Assembly (NCBI GenBank): GCA_013398295.1
Contig: VZSF01009123.1
Span: 911,956-975,955, forward strand
Length of the DNA: 64,000 nucleotides
From: Chionis minor
Taxonomy: Eukaryota; Chordata; Aves; Charadriiformes; Chionididae
Direction of reading: 5' to 3'
This document shows, piece by piece, positions 25,301-36,575 of the stretch. Below the pieces are notes generated by a model that made no database searches, was not told the origin of the DNA, and worked only from the letters and a program-made list of their open reading frames with translations. Positions within the stretch are counted from its first letter, which is position 1, and every line of letters starts with the position of its first letter. A program made the position numbers and the translations under genes.

Positions 25301-28300
25301 GGACTTTAAAAAGGCTTTCCTGAAGGAATGAATCTTTGCTTTATTTCTCCCAAACATGTGAGTTACAGCCTACCTTTGTGGTGAGGACATAGTTTCATGT
25401 TCTGTGACTCTGTAAATGTAGCATGGGTAATGGTAAGGCTTTAACACAATTGTGCAAAGTCCTGCAAATTTTTACGGGGAGGAAAACAAAGTAGTGCCTT
25501 ATTAGGAAGCAGCGGTTTTGTAGATGCTCCAGTAAATAGGGTCAGATATCCTACTCTATCATCATTCATATCCAACAAAAGTATGTGGAAAATGTGCATG
25601 TGAATGTGTGAAATTCACATTTTCAAATTTTAAATTTTCAAAATTAATTACAGTAATAATTTTTTCAAAACTGATACAGTAAATAACTACACAGGCACAG
25701 CAGATTGTGAGCCAGTGCCGTAAAACTTTTTTTTTAGGATGGAAAAGTATAACTGCCCTGCAAAAAAATCTAGATTTTTTACACTTATTAAATATAGGTA
25801 ATGCTCTGCTATTTGGTTTTTTTTGGTTTTAGAGGAACTGCCTTTTGATGGAGGAGCTCTGTTGGTGTCTCTGGTGAGTGCAGCTTGGTCATAGAATGAA
25901 AGGAATTGTAATGCAGGTAGTAATTCCTTTTCCATGTAGCCAAACTTCCTCGGTTCAAAATATGTTCCATGCAGATTAGAAAATTGCTACTGATAAATGA
26001 CCAGAAAGAGAGCAAGAGAATCAGAATGTGCAGCATGTATTTATTTATACCTATGAATTAATGATCTTTCCTGTCTCCACTCTTTACATCCGCGTTGCAA
26101 ACCTTGTGCTACGCAACTTCTGTTTGGATGCGCCACACCAGTGCAATTACACCAATACTGCAGCTGAAGTGCTCCCAATTGTGAATGAGTCATGCAATTG
26201 TGGTGTCAAAAAATCAACCAGGTTTCAGGAGCTGTCTTTTGTGTTAGGAAGGTTGTGTTGGGCTCTAACGTCACCAAGTGAAGCTGTGAGAGGGATGCAT
26301 TGCTCCATGACAGAGGCTATGGAGAGTGCTTTCCAGAGAGAAAGCTTTTTTTTGGGTAGTACAAAGCAATAAAATTCCAGAGGCATTTGGTAGTATTGTC
26401 TCAGGTACATGTCAAGGGCCTGGTCTTGGTTTAGGGTTTGGATTTTTTTTTTTTTTTTAATTCCATTCCTACTTTTTTCTAAGTATGTCAGCTACTACTC
26501 TGGACTAGGCTGTTTATTTCACAGTCCCAAGGTCAACGTACACACTCTGCCTGAGATCATGGCAAGAATGTAGACTAGTTTCCTGAGAAGTGCTAGAAGC
26601 TGTATTGTTTGGAATATTTGAGAGGATGCTGGAGAAAATAATGTCAAATAAAGAAAAATCATGGTATTTTGCAGGGGGATGAACTGTGTCACCGAGTAAG
26701 TTTCTTCTAGATGTACATTTTGCGATTCTTTGAGCTAGAGAACAGGATCAGAAACCAAGATAATATTGTAGAGCTTTCATTAAAGGAAATATCTTTTTTG
26801 GTTCCAGCAATATTAAAGAAGATTGAAGAAGGAGAAACTGTAATTGTTGCCATCATTGTTTCTTAACTGAAGTAACATACTGTTGCTAGCAAGGCGCTTA
26901 TGTAACTCTGTCTAAAATGTCTTTGTGCTCAGAAAAGGTCATAAGTAAATGACTTTGAAGCTTAATCAGTGGCAGTACAGGACAATTTGTGTATTTCATT
27001 ATAAATCCAGTTTAAATCCAGTGAGGTCAGCAGAGTTACTTGGGATTTACAGTAGAGTAAGTGTGTGCAGAATATAGTCAGAATATGATTTTAACTGTGC
27101 TTTATTTCCATTGTGCAGATATTATGCATTTGTCTGCAACTTGCAGAGAATAATTTTAAAGAAAAGACTCAATATGCAAAACCATAAAATAATAGCAATA
27201 GGACAAAAAGTGAAAAATTTAATGTTGCTTAATATACAAAATATTTTCTAGTGTTTCTACAATAGTCTGTAAAACTAGTGAATACTTGATGTAGGGATTA
27301 CAGTGACTAGTTTTGCATGTAGGACATTTTAGAATAGAATTTAAAAGTACAGCCTAGCTGTCTTTGTAGTTGTGTTTACCTTCTTGATTCATTACATATT
27401 TTTGTGGTCTGTAGGCAAAGCCATAAATCCTTTGGAGAAGGAGCAGCCCTCCAGAAAAGCCTGGTTTGCTAAGTTTCTTTTGAGCTAGTTTAGGTCTCTG
27501 GGTTTGTTCGGTTTGTGTATTGGCGCTAAGATAACAGAGAGTACTTTCATCATCTCAGGTCACAGAGGAATCGGTAGGGCCCTTGGCTTCAGGATGTAAA
27601 TGTGCCATCAGCAATGCTGGGGAAGCAAAGACAGCAGGAGGAAAAGACTTTCAGCACGAGTGGTCTGTCCGTTTTCTGAAGCAGCTGAGAGTGACATTTG
27701 ATTTGAGCCTATAAAACAAATCCTGCACTTCTGTATAGTTGCTTATGAAGAACACAATTAAAGGTGAGACTTGAATGGAGAATAAAAATCAGAAGTAACA
27801 GAACAGAAATCACATTTGGATTCACAAGGTTTATGTGCAGGTCTGAGGCAAAACTTTTACAGAAGTCCCTGGATTTAGATCCTAAGCCTGAAGTAATTTC
27901 AGTGCTAAGAGGAATGATGTGAAACAGAGGGGAAAGAAACCAGAAAGTTACTGGTGGAAGGTAGACATAGCCCATCTGAAACAATGCATCTTTCCTGGGA
28001 TTCCTGTGTGGCTTTTTCTAGATGGGACCTGTAGAGACTTCCCAGTACTGAGCAGACCGTAGCTACTGCCTGCTGCTGGAGCCAGTGCACTTTCTGCAGC
28101 TGGAACTCTTTTCCTTGATTAGCGTACAAAAAGTGCTCTGAACCTGGGCCTGGAAGTAAAAGATAAACTGACAGGAAGGTTTTGTTCAGTGCTCTTATTT
28201 TGGGGGATGCATTAGGCTGTGCAAAATTCAAAGGGGTGGGTTTTCCTGTTTCTTTTCTAATGATGATTTTTACAGTGTGCAAATATGGGAGGTGCACACA

Positions 28301-28610
28301 CCTGTGGTCATTCTTCCTGCAGAATCATCATGGAGTAGACAGATAAAACAATGCAGCTAATTAATTTAAGAGTGTTATTTAAAGGTGAAGAGTTGGACAA
28401 CACAAGTGACTGTTAAATTCATTGCCAAATACAACAGCTTTTGTGAGTGCTCTAGAAAAATAATCATAAACGTGTTCATATAAAATCTGTTCTGTTTGTA
28501 TGTGTTGCTGTCTCACTATAAATAAAAAAATGTCTTTCCTCCTGGGGAAATTTAGTGTGATAATCAGTTTTTGAACCAGACTGGTTCAGAAGACAAGGTG
28601 CAGCTGCGCT
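22378..28610. other. Non-genic AT-rich DNA with simple repeats
   Basis: Holds an (AAT)n run just outside CR1 (about 22,820-22,835), a T16 run at 26,443-26,458 and many short chance frames. 25,610-25,680 is extremely AT-rich with repeated 'aaattt' words. No exon, RNA gene or classifiable transposon recognised. Confidence 0.55.
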
Positions 28611-29222
28611 GTGTCAGGAGGAAAGCACAGTGTTCCCGGGGCATTTCCTGGCCCAGGAGGAGTATGGTTCCTGTCAAAAAGCCTGCTGCTCAGAGGGCAA
28701 AGCTTGTACCTCTTTTGGCTGGATGGACACCTTGCTACATCACAGTGGCTCTCTGCCAGGTGGCAGGAGCAGTGCTTGTGTGCTTTCTGGCAGGCCTCTC
28801 CAGCAGAAGACCACTTGATGCACTGGTATCGAGGCTTTCTGCAACAAGATGTCCATTTTCCTTTCAAGTTCAGCAAAGAAGCAAGCAGGGAGGCAGCCGG
28901 GCTCAGAGGTGACTTCACACGTGATGTGGCTCGCTGTGTGCCGGCTCAGTGTACTGCCAGGCCACCCCAGCTCCAGGGGGTCTCCAGGCAGGACAGGGAG
29001 CAATTGAGTACCCAAGACATGAGCCTGGGGAGGCAGCTGCAGGGAATCTTCACGGCCAGGCTTCCCAGGACCCTGGGCAGCCCAGCAAACAGGTTATCTG
29101 TCTGGAGACCCAAGGATGTGCCTATCTCAACTGAGAACAAGGCCACTTCTACACTGGTCTTGATTTATTCTCCCCGAGAAAAAAAAAAAAATTGTTATCC
29201 CATTGATGCTAGGCATCAATAA
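28611..29222 (+). CDS. Unusually long open frame (about 203 codons), unrecognised
   Basis: The reading frame is open for about 612 bases; the first ATG inside it is at 28,818, giving 134 codons. The segment is GC-richer than its flanks, which lowers stop frequency, and frames on both strands are also open here, a hint that composition rather than selection keeps it open. The translation has mixed composition with no repeated motif, membrane segment or domain I know. Its 3' end runs through an A13 tract (about 29,179-29,191) and a short perfect inverted repeat (attgatgc-tag-gcatcaat, 29,202-29,220). It could be a decayed coding fragment, a non-coding exon or chance. Confidence 0.12.
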   Translation: MSGGKHSVPGAFPGPGGVWFLSKSLLLRGQSLYLFWLDGHLATSQWLSARWQEQCLCAFWQASPAEDHLMHWYRGFLQQDVHFPFKFSKEASREAAGLRGDFTRDVARCVPAQCTARPPQLQGVSRQDREQLSTQDMSLGRQLQGIFTARLPRTLGSPANRLSVWRPKDVPISTENKATSTLVLIYSPREKKKNCYPIDARHQ

Positions 29223-32200
29223 GGGCACTAATAATGCCAATCTAGGAATGGGGGGTGGAACATTCATACCGCTCTTCTCTAAAGCTTAGTCTAGTCCTAT
29301 GCATGCAATGCTTTCTATCTGTTACTTGATAACCCATCATTATGAATTACTCAGTGATTTGTTTATTTGGGATGTATGTGGTGATTCTGCTGGTAAAGCA
29401 AGCCAAGAGAATTTATATTTGACAAGTTTCTGAATAACTAGAGATGGGGTGTCACATTATTCAGACTGTGAAAAGGGCAGATACATTTAAAAAAATCGTA
29501 TTTTACTAGGCTTAATACTGTACTGGCAGTGTTGATGTAGCTTGTGGAAATCAGTTTACATTTCATGTAAATCTCTGAGTGAGAGATTTGTTTATAGTGA
29601 TTCTTTGTTCCAATGATGAGAATGTCAATCTAAATAGTATATGAAATTTACTAAAAACCAAAAAAATCGTAAGACCATCAGACACTTGGGTCTTGTCTTC
29701 ATGTTCAGGTGGCAGGGCTGGGTATAATGTGAAGAACATGACCAGAGCAGCTGGTTTCCATCAAATGGCATCGTGATGGTATAAAGGAAGGTAAACTGGC
29801 CCCTGCTGGCTCTGTGCTCTGCAGATCAGCCAATGTAGTTTTCTCTGATGGATCTCTCTCCCTCTCTGTCATGTCCTGGGGACCTGCACTGCAGTTGCCT
29901 ATTCATACTGCACTTGATGGATAGCTAAGTAAATAGAAATGCACCCTCCAAAAAAGACAGTAGTGCCCACTTCCCATTAATATTCCTGTGTGTCTTTTTG
30001 GTGACTTCAAACTTTAAGTCTGGAATCTGTTACCTATTAAGTAGTTGTTACCTTACAGACATGGCAATGTTGATGTAAGGTCTTGTGATACAATGGGTTT
30101 TGCAAAATAATGCCATCTGTCTGCTGGAAATTAGACTAAGATTATCTACATCTCTCTGTATAGACCAGTGACTATGTGTCAATGGCAACATCTTTTATTC
30201 AGTGACCTGGAACCTGATTTGTAAATGCATCTGTCTGGCTTTTTGTTCATCTGCATCCTTTGTGGTTTTTAGTATACTAGTGCCGACGTAAACATGCCTC
30301 AGGAAGCAAGCGCCTTGATTAGACTTGGGCTTGTGTAAATATTTTATCTATCCCAAATTAGTTCTTCTGGGTAACCACATTTTCTTGCTTGTCCAGTATA
30401 AAAACTTGCCAAGTGCCTCACACTGTTGCTGTGGTACCAAATTACTACCACTTTAATTCTCCCACAGAAACATTTGTGTGCAGTAGTGCTTTTGTGTACA
30501 TTTTAAAACTGCATTGTGTAGTAAACATGCTGCTCAGTGACTAATAGAATCTATTTTGTAAAAATGTGATGAAAAAATGTAAATATTAGACAATTACATT
30601 TCATTTAAGAGCCAAAGCCATATCTCATGATGATTTACCAGAAAAAAAATTGTCTCGTATGTGATGATAAACTGTAATGATGATATAAAACAAAGAGGGA
30701 AGTTTTTTCCTCTTTCCTAAAAGAAATACAGTAACATTTTCTGGAAGTCAAATCCTTGATAGCCCCTGCTTAAGTTCAGTCTTCTAAGCTCCTTCTTAGA
30801 GCTGCAAAAAAATTCACAAAATCCCTCCTTCTTCTTCCCTGTTTTCTTGAAACCATGCAGGAAACAGTTTTTAGATGTGTTGTCAGATCATTTTCCTATA
30901 GACAAATAATTATTTAAATTTTTTTAGAATCTGAAAACAGCTAAAGTGCAAATTCTGTTTTAATCTACATTGTCAGCAAGGATAAAGTTAAATATAGATG
31001 CTGTAAGTAACATTTATAATGAATGGTACTGCAAAAAAGCAAAACTTCGATTGTCACCTTAACTGGCTGGTTATAGTCTCTATTTTTCAATATGAAGAAA
31101 ATGAGAAAATACAGGGCATAAATGCTCAGCATGCCTTTTAGGCAGCAGCTTTCAATCTAATTGCATGAAGAATGATATGCAAAAGTTCATTATACAACAC
31201 AGTGGTCAGAAGAGTATCATCCTCACTGCATAGCTAAAGGCAGGGAGATTACAACAAACATCTTGTGCCTTGGCCAAGCTCTTTCTTTTTATTTGGCCTC
31301 TGGCTTGGAAGAACTATGAATTGTAGTTTAGAAATCCAGTGTATGACGTGCTTTTGTGAGTAATCCATGTTAGTTTTAAATGGCTTGTGCTCTATAGCTA
31401 ATTTATGTTCTGTGTGTCCTCAGATGGTTACCTGTAAAGCCACTGCAAGGAAAAGAGCTGTGGAGCCCTGCACACTTGTCAGACCGTGAGGGAGTCTGCA
31501 GCAGGCAGAGTTTGGAGTTGGCTCCGGTCCCCTCGTGGTGCCAGGCTGTGGGCACAATGGCCAGGCACAGACGCAGCATTAGGGATGTGAGGTGGTCTGT
31601 GAATTACTTCTTAAAAGGTTGCGTGGTCCTTCAGCTGGGAAAGAATTCACTCTCTACAGAGGACACTGATCAAGACAGAAAAACATTTTCTGGCGAAGTC
31701 TGTGAGTGAAATAAAACCCGGTGAAATATTAAGTCAATGTGCCTTAGAGCTGTGCCTGCACAAAGAGCCTGTGTTGGTTCCTTGGGATGCAGTCAGACCT
31801 AGACCATGGACACCATTCTCAAGTGAGGTTATAAAAAGTTGGTGAACTTCTGGTCCGGATGACACTCTGCTTTTTAGCCTGTTGACTATGTCTTCTTTCT
31901 GCAGGCTACAAAGCTGCATCTAAATACAAATCCCTCAGAGCAATTAGATTTTTCCACACAACCTGAAAACAAGCATCCCAACTTACTCTCCCATGAGGAA
32001 AACTGTACTTTTCCCAAATAAACCCCAGCTGGATTGCTGGGACTTTGCCATCAGGAAGGCTTTCATTGGTGTGCACTGAAAATCTGGAGCCTGTCGTGCT
32101 CAGTGCCCATACTCTTGTTTTTAGCAGGGTTTTTATTTCTTTAGCCAGAGATGGGAACACTGACGTTCACCCAGCATGCTTCCTCTGTGCTGAATTCCTC

Positions 32201-33320
32201 TATGTTGAATTACTAACAAGAGACCAAGGAACACTGTGAAGATATCTTTTCATTGCTAGTGCTCAGATTTTCCATTCATTGCCAAGGCACAGTATCCATT
32301 TCCAGCAGTAAATGTCATGCACACAATAGCTCTGCTGTCGGTGTGAAAACCTAGCTTAACGAGAGGAGGAGGCATGAAAGATCAGAGCACATCCTCTGTG
32401 TGCAAAACTGTACAGTCCCAAATATGTCTCATACTGGCAATTTGAAATAGATTGATTAGACAAGGTTGTATCCAAGGCTACATTGTCTGACCGCATCAAA
32501 TATTACTTTTTTTTTTTAACTTGAATCATTTTTACATGCTCGGATGCTGAAACTGACTGTGGTCCTTACTTGGCCAAAAGAAGGCAGCATTTGAAGGAAG
32601 GTTTGCAGACTACAGACCTGATTACATATGGTCTTCACCTGGGTGAACAGGAATTGGGTGAATACTAGGAAATACTGGGGCTGTTTGTCTTTATCCAGCT
32701 TGGAGCAGACAGTGTTCCAGAGGTCATGTTTAAGCAAGCAGGAGATGTGAGGGACAGCAACAGAAGATGGCATAGGACAAAAGAAAGCAGACCCAGCAAT
32801 GTCTCAGTGCCAGGCAGTGTTAGAGAACAAACAGTGGGGAATGTGTTTGAGGTCAGTTTCTGAACAAGGAGCAACACGCAAATCAAAATCTGAATCTTCT
32901 GCCTTGTAGTTTGACCTTCACTGCCTAGTCTATAAATTGATTTAAAAGCAGTATCATTCCTCAGTGCAGAAGTGTTTCAAGTGTATGAGAATATTTCTCC
33001 AGCTTTATATAGTAAGGGGCACATAAAATGTGATTTGAAAAATAATATAGCATGCAATGAATAAATGATACGCTCTGACATTTGGTGGTGTTTGTGAGAT
33101 ATAAGTCTATTTCTAGTGCAGTGTAGGCTTAAATAGCCAAGTGGTGTTTATAGGAGATGGGCTGCTGCATTCCTTTTCAGTTTGCTAATAAGCACTAGTC
33201 TAGTGAGGTAAGCCAGCCCTGCGCTGAATAAACATGTGGGACTCTGTTCATCTGTAGGATAATGTGAATAGACCATCATACCTTCACTGGAGATCTGTGT
33301 ATACATCATGTCTTAAATTG
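29223..33320. other. Non-genic AT-rich DNA
   Basis: No exon, RNA gene or known repeat recognised. ORFs are short. A T-run at about 32,509-32,518 is the only homopolymer of note before the long poly(A) at 33,321. Confidence 0.55.
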
Positions 33321-33357
<37 letters not shown>

Positions 33358-33400
33358 AAAAAAAATGAAAAAACTTTTTGGGTAAAAAAAAAAAGAAAAC
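33321..33400 (+). repeat. Long poly(A) tract with A-rich continuation
   Basis: An uninterrupted run of 34 A is followed by A-rich sequence with further runs of 7 to 11 A up to about 33,400. A retroposed tail would normally follow an AATAAA signal 10-30 bases upstream and a recognisable element; neither is clear here. A simple-sequence expansion is the better reading. Exact length may be unreliable in the assembly. Confidence 0.85.
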
Positions 33401-34062
33401 AGAATTCAAACTAACTGACAATGCTCTTTGGATACATGCTCAGCCTCTGTATATGCCTTACTTTACCTAGCTGAAACTTGAATTAAAAATAATCTGTAGC
33501 TGGAAAATCTTTGTGATGGACACTGTAAAATTCCAGTGAAATGGTTACAAAGTGTAGCTTATTCTTGTAAAACACTTTAGGATCTTTGTTTTGAGTGTGT
33601 TTAAACTGTAAATGCTATTAAGCGTTTGTTTTACTGCTGTTCAGTACTTTCAGTGTGGCATCATTACATTAAGAAATGGAGGCATGTCATTTTGACTGGA
33701 TTGCCATGGAAAACTTTGTTCTGTACAGTTCTGCAGCTGGAGCACTGTAGTGGAGCCTGAGTTCTCTTGTACTGGTGAATATACTAGAGAGGTGGGGGTA
33801 TCGAGCTGTGTAGTGCCACCACCAAGTAGTAAAGGTAGGGGAAAAAAACTGACATTCGGTCCCTGGAAAAAAAAATAAAGATAAGACAATAGGGTAAGTG
33901 TTAATAAGTCCCTTCATTATCTCTTCAAGAGAATTTTGGCTTGTTACAAAGTGATTCTGAATCCAAAGCACTCTGGGAGGTTGTGAGAAAGATTGGAATT
34001 TGAATATAGATTATGCTCTCGGATTTACCGGTGGTTCTCTTTCTCTACAGTGATCTGAATAG

Positions 34063-34150
34063 CCCCCCAAAAATCAGTGTCTGAACTGTTCTAGATGCAG
34101 TTAACACCCCCAAAAAAACAATGCCTGAACTTTTCTAGATGTAGTTAGTG
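34063..34150 (+). repeat. Two-copy tandem duplication, about 44-bp unit
   Basis: Unit one (34,063-34,106) and unit two (34,107-34,150) share the order C-run, A-run, 'tgtctgaact/tgcctgaact', 'ttctagatg', 'agtta'. They differ by several substitutions, so the duplication is not recent. Nothing ties it to a gene. Confidence 0.8.
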
Positions 34151-35148
34151 CAGCATTAGGAGGTATCAGGCCTTATTCGGAATCCTGCTTTCAGTCAATT
34201 CGAATCCCATCTACTTTAGGAAGATGCTGAACCAAAGTCCCTGATCCTTTCTTCCTGGATCTTGCTTGGCTAGTAGCTAAGTGAAAAGCTTCACCCAGTT
34301 CTGCTAAAGCAGCTCCTTCCTACCCTCTTACTGAGAATCATTTTAGCTGAGATTATTGCTGTGATCAGTTAATTAAGCCAGATAGAAGCATACTGAGAGC
34401 CAAGGCATGATTTTCACTTGTAGCATCTAAGTCTTGAGAAGGAAAATGTTAACATGTGGTACTATCTTGCTACTTGGAAACATGTCATTGTGCTTGAACA
34501 CTGTTTCACTATGGAGCGGGACTCTAAGTGGAATTGCAAACCTCTGGAAGTGGCTTCCTAATGGAAACAACAGATCAAGAATAGGGCGACTAAAGTAGCT
34601 GCTTGATTCATTATGTTAAAGCCCAGAAAGAAGTATGTGCCTTACCTTTTTTCTGTGGCTTTCTATTGTATCTTTCTCTCATTTAACAATGATCCATATA
34701 CGAGGAAGGCTAAGGACAATGCAAATTGGAGGAGGGAAAGAATTGTCTTTAAGCAATGTGCTTTTGCTTTCAGATTAGCTGGGATTGTTTTCCCTCTCTC
34801 TTAGAAACCCCTATGTATAGCCAGTGAGTGGGGTCGGCTGCTTGGTTTGAATTTCTCTTTGTTTACTGTGACAAAAAAGACCTCAGCTTGGAAGCAAGCT
34901 ACAAAGCATTGAGCAAGGATGTGTTTTGAAGGACCGGAACAGCTGAGCATTCTGGAGGCTCTACAGTTTGCTGATTATTGTCATCTCCTGGCCGATTTTG
35001 CTTACAGTTATAGGTATGTAATTTAGCTACATATCCAATTTTATAAATGATTCCAAAGATGAAACAATATAATTCTAGTCTCAAAACTTTCCTCTAGTCC
35101 TCTCCAAGATGAAGAAATTGTGTCTCCAAAACTGCAGGTTACCAGAGC

Positions 35149-35385
35149 TTTCTTGTTGCTTTTTCTCTCCTTTCTTTCTTGCTTTCTTCCTTCCCCTTCC
35201 CTGTCTTTCCTTCCCTCTTTCTCTCTTTCTTTCCTTTTTACTTTTTCTTTCCTCTCTTCCTTTTTTCTTTCGCTTCTTTGTGTCTCTTTGACTTTCTTTT
35301 TGTTTTCTCCCCCTTTTGTCCTGTCTCATCCTGTCTTTCTCTCTTTCTTGTCTTTTCTCTCGTTCTGTTTTTTATTCACTTTCAC
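35149..35385 (+). repeat. Polypyrimidine tract, about 235 bp
   Basis: Almost uninterrupted C/T sequence built from irregular TTTC, CTTT, TTCC and TCTC words, with only occasional purines. Such tracts are common in vertebrates, can adopt triplex (H-DNA) forms, and here keep all plus-strand frames open without meaning a protein. A CR1 fragment in opposite orientation lies 200 bases downstream. Confidence 0.9.
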
Positions 35386-35590
35386 AAAGAGACTACATTC
35401 TTATGGAGGAGACAAATAAACTTTGTTTTGCTTACTGCTTTCTGAAACACTTTGTATGAAGAGAGCTTATGATCTACATGTATATCTTGCTGATGGTTCT
35501 TTTGACCCTGTGTGAGTTTAGCAAATCGCTCATGAGCTTAACTTGGAATGGGATCGGGCCCCCAAGATGGATTTCAGTTCTGACTGGCCA

Positions 35591-35665
35591 TAGGATCATA
35601 GAATAGTTTGGGTTGGCAGGGACCTTTAAAGGTCACCTAGTCCAACCCCCCCTGCAATGAGCAGT
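35591..35665 (-). mobile_element. CR1 LINE fragment, 3' end, minus strand
   Basis: The phrase 'ggatcatagaatagtttgggttggcagggacctttaaaggtcacctagtccaacccccc' is the reverse complement of the avian CR1 3' terminus. It is a short 5'-truncated copy of about 75 bp carrying a single 'catagaat' unit. It is the only CR1 piece in this window on the minus strand. Confidence 0.92.
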
Positions 35666-36480
35666 CTGCATGAAAGCAAGCAAGAAAAGAAAGACTCATC
35701 AATCTACTGACATGTTTGCCTAAAACTGTTACATCAAAGAAAGCTTGGACGGTTTCTGAACGGAAGAGTTTTTGAGGAGAACATGAACACTCTAGAAGCT
35801 GATACTGACACATTTCTCAAAAGGCATTACTTTATAGTATAGATATATGCTGCTTTGTAGCATCCAGAAAATTATATTTGACTGCTGCTATTTAGTGAGC
35901 ACCAACAGAGCACTTCATGCTGTTCAGGAGGCAAATGAAAATTCAAGGCCTCCTACCAGGCGCCTGTTTCTTATTTCTGAAAAGCTAACTATGCTTTAAT
36001 TGTGGTCTGGGAGTTAATGTTGTTTCAGAATTGTCTTCTTAATTCCCATCATTCCTATTCTGCAGATGTGGAAAATCCCCCTCTTTATTATATTGCCCAT
36101 GACTCTCTTCATTATCCTCTGCTAAGGTTCCAAAATCTGTTTTGAGATTGCTGCTAATTTCAACTTCCCTTCCTTTTTCGGGGTGGGGGGGGGGAAACCC
36201 CACTACCCACAACAGAAAACAACCCATCTGTATAGCTACCGAACAACTTACTTACTCTATCGTAATAAAAAACTCTTTTCAGAGACATAAGTCAATACGT
36301 CTGCTTAGGTCAGCCAAGAGGAATTGTCTTTTCTTGGGCACATCCTATACCGTCTCTTCTTTCCAACGGAAAGGCAAGCTGATACTCTGCCAGTTAGAAA
36401 AACCTGTGGTGTTTGAAAAATTGAAGTTGTCTTTAATAAAAATGTCTTTTCTAGTATAACCATCCTTTCTCTATTAGCCA

Positions 36481-36575
36481 GCTGTAGTAGTATGCAGCTG
36501 TAGTAAAGTGCTTAGCATGCAGTAGTAAAGTGTTCAGAAAATAGTATTTAATAGTATTCTGAAAACAGTAGTTTT
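36481..36575 (+). repeat. Degenerate short tandem repeat
   Basis: The words 'gcagctgtagta', 'gcagctgtagtaaagtg' and 'gcagtagtaaagtg' follow one another, then 'atagtatt...tagtattctgaaaacagtag'. This is an eroded tandem array of a unit near 17-28 bp. No function is evident. Confidence 0.6.

Noticed and set aside
33321..33400. Poly(A) tract as the tail of a processed pseudogene
   Set aside because: No AATAAA at the right distance and no coding-like sequence upstream; a simple repeat is the simpler reading.
35081..35445. Several overlapping frames rich in Ser/Leu/Phe (plus) or Lys/Arg/Glu (minus)
   Set aside because: They are translations of the polypyrimidine tract, which contains almost no stop codons on either strand.
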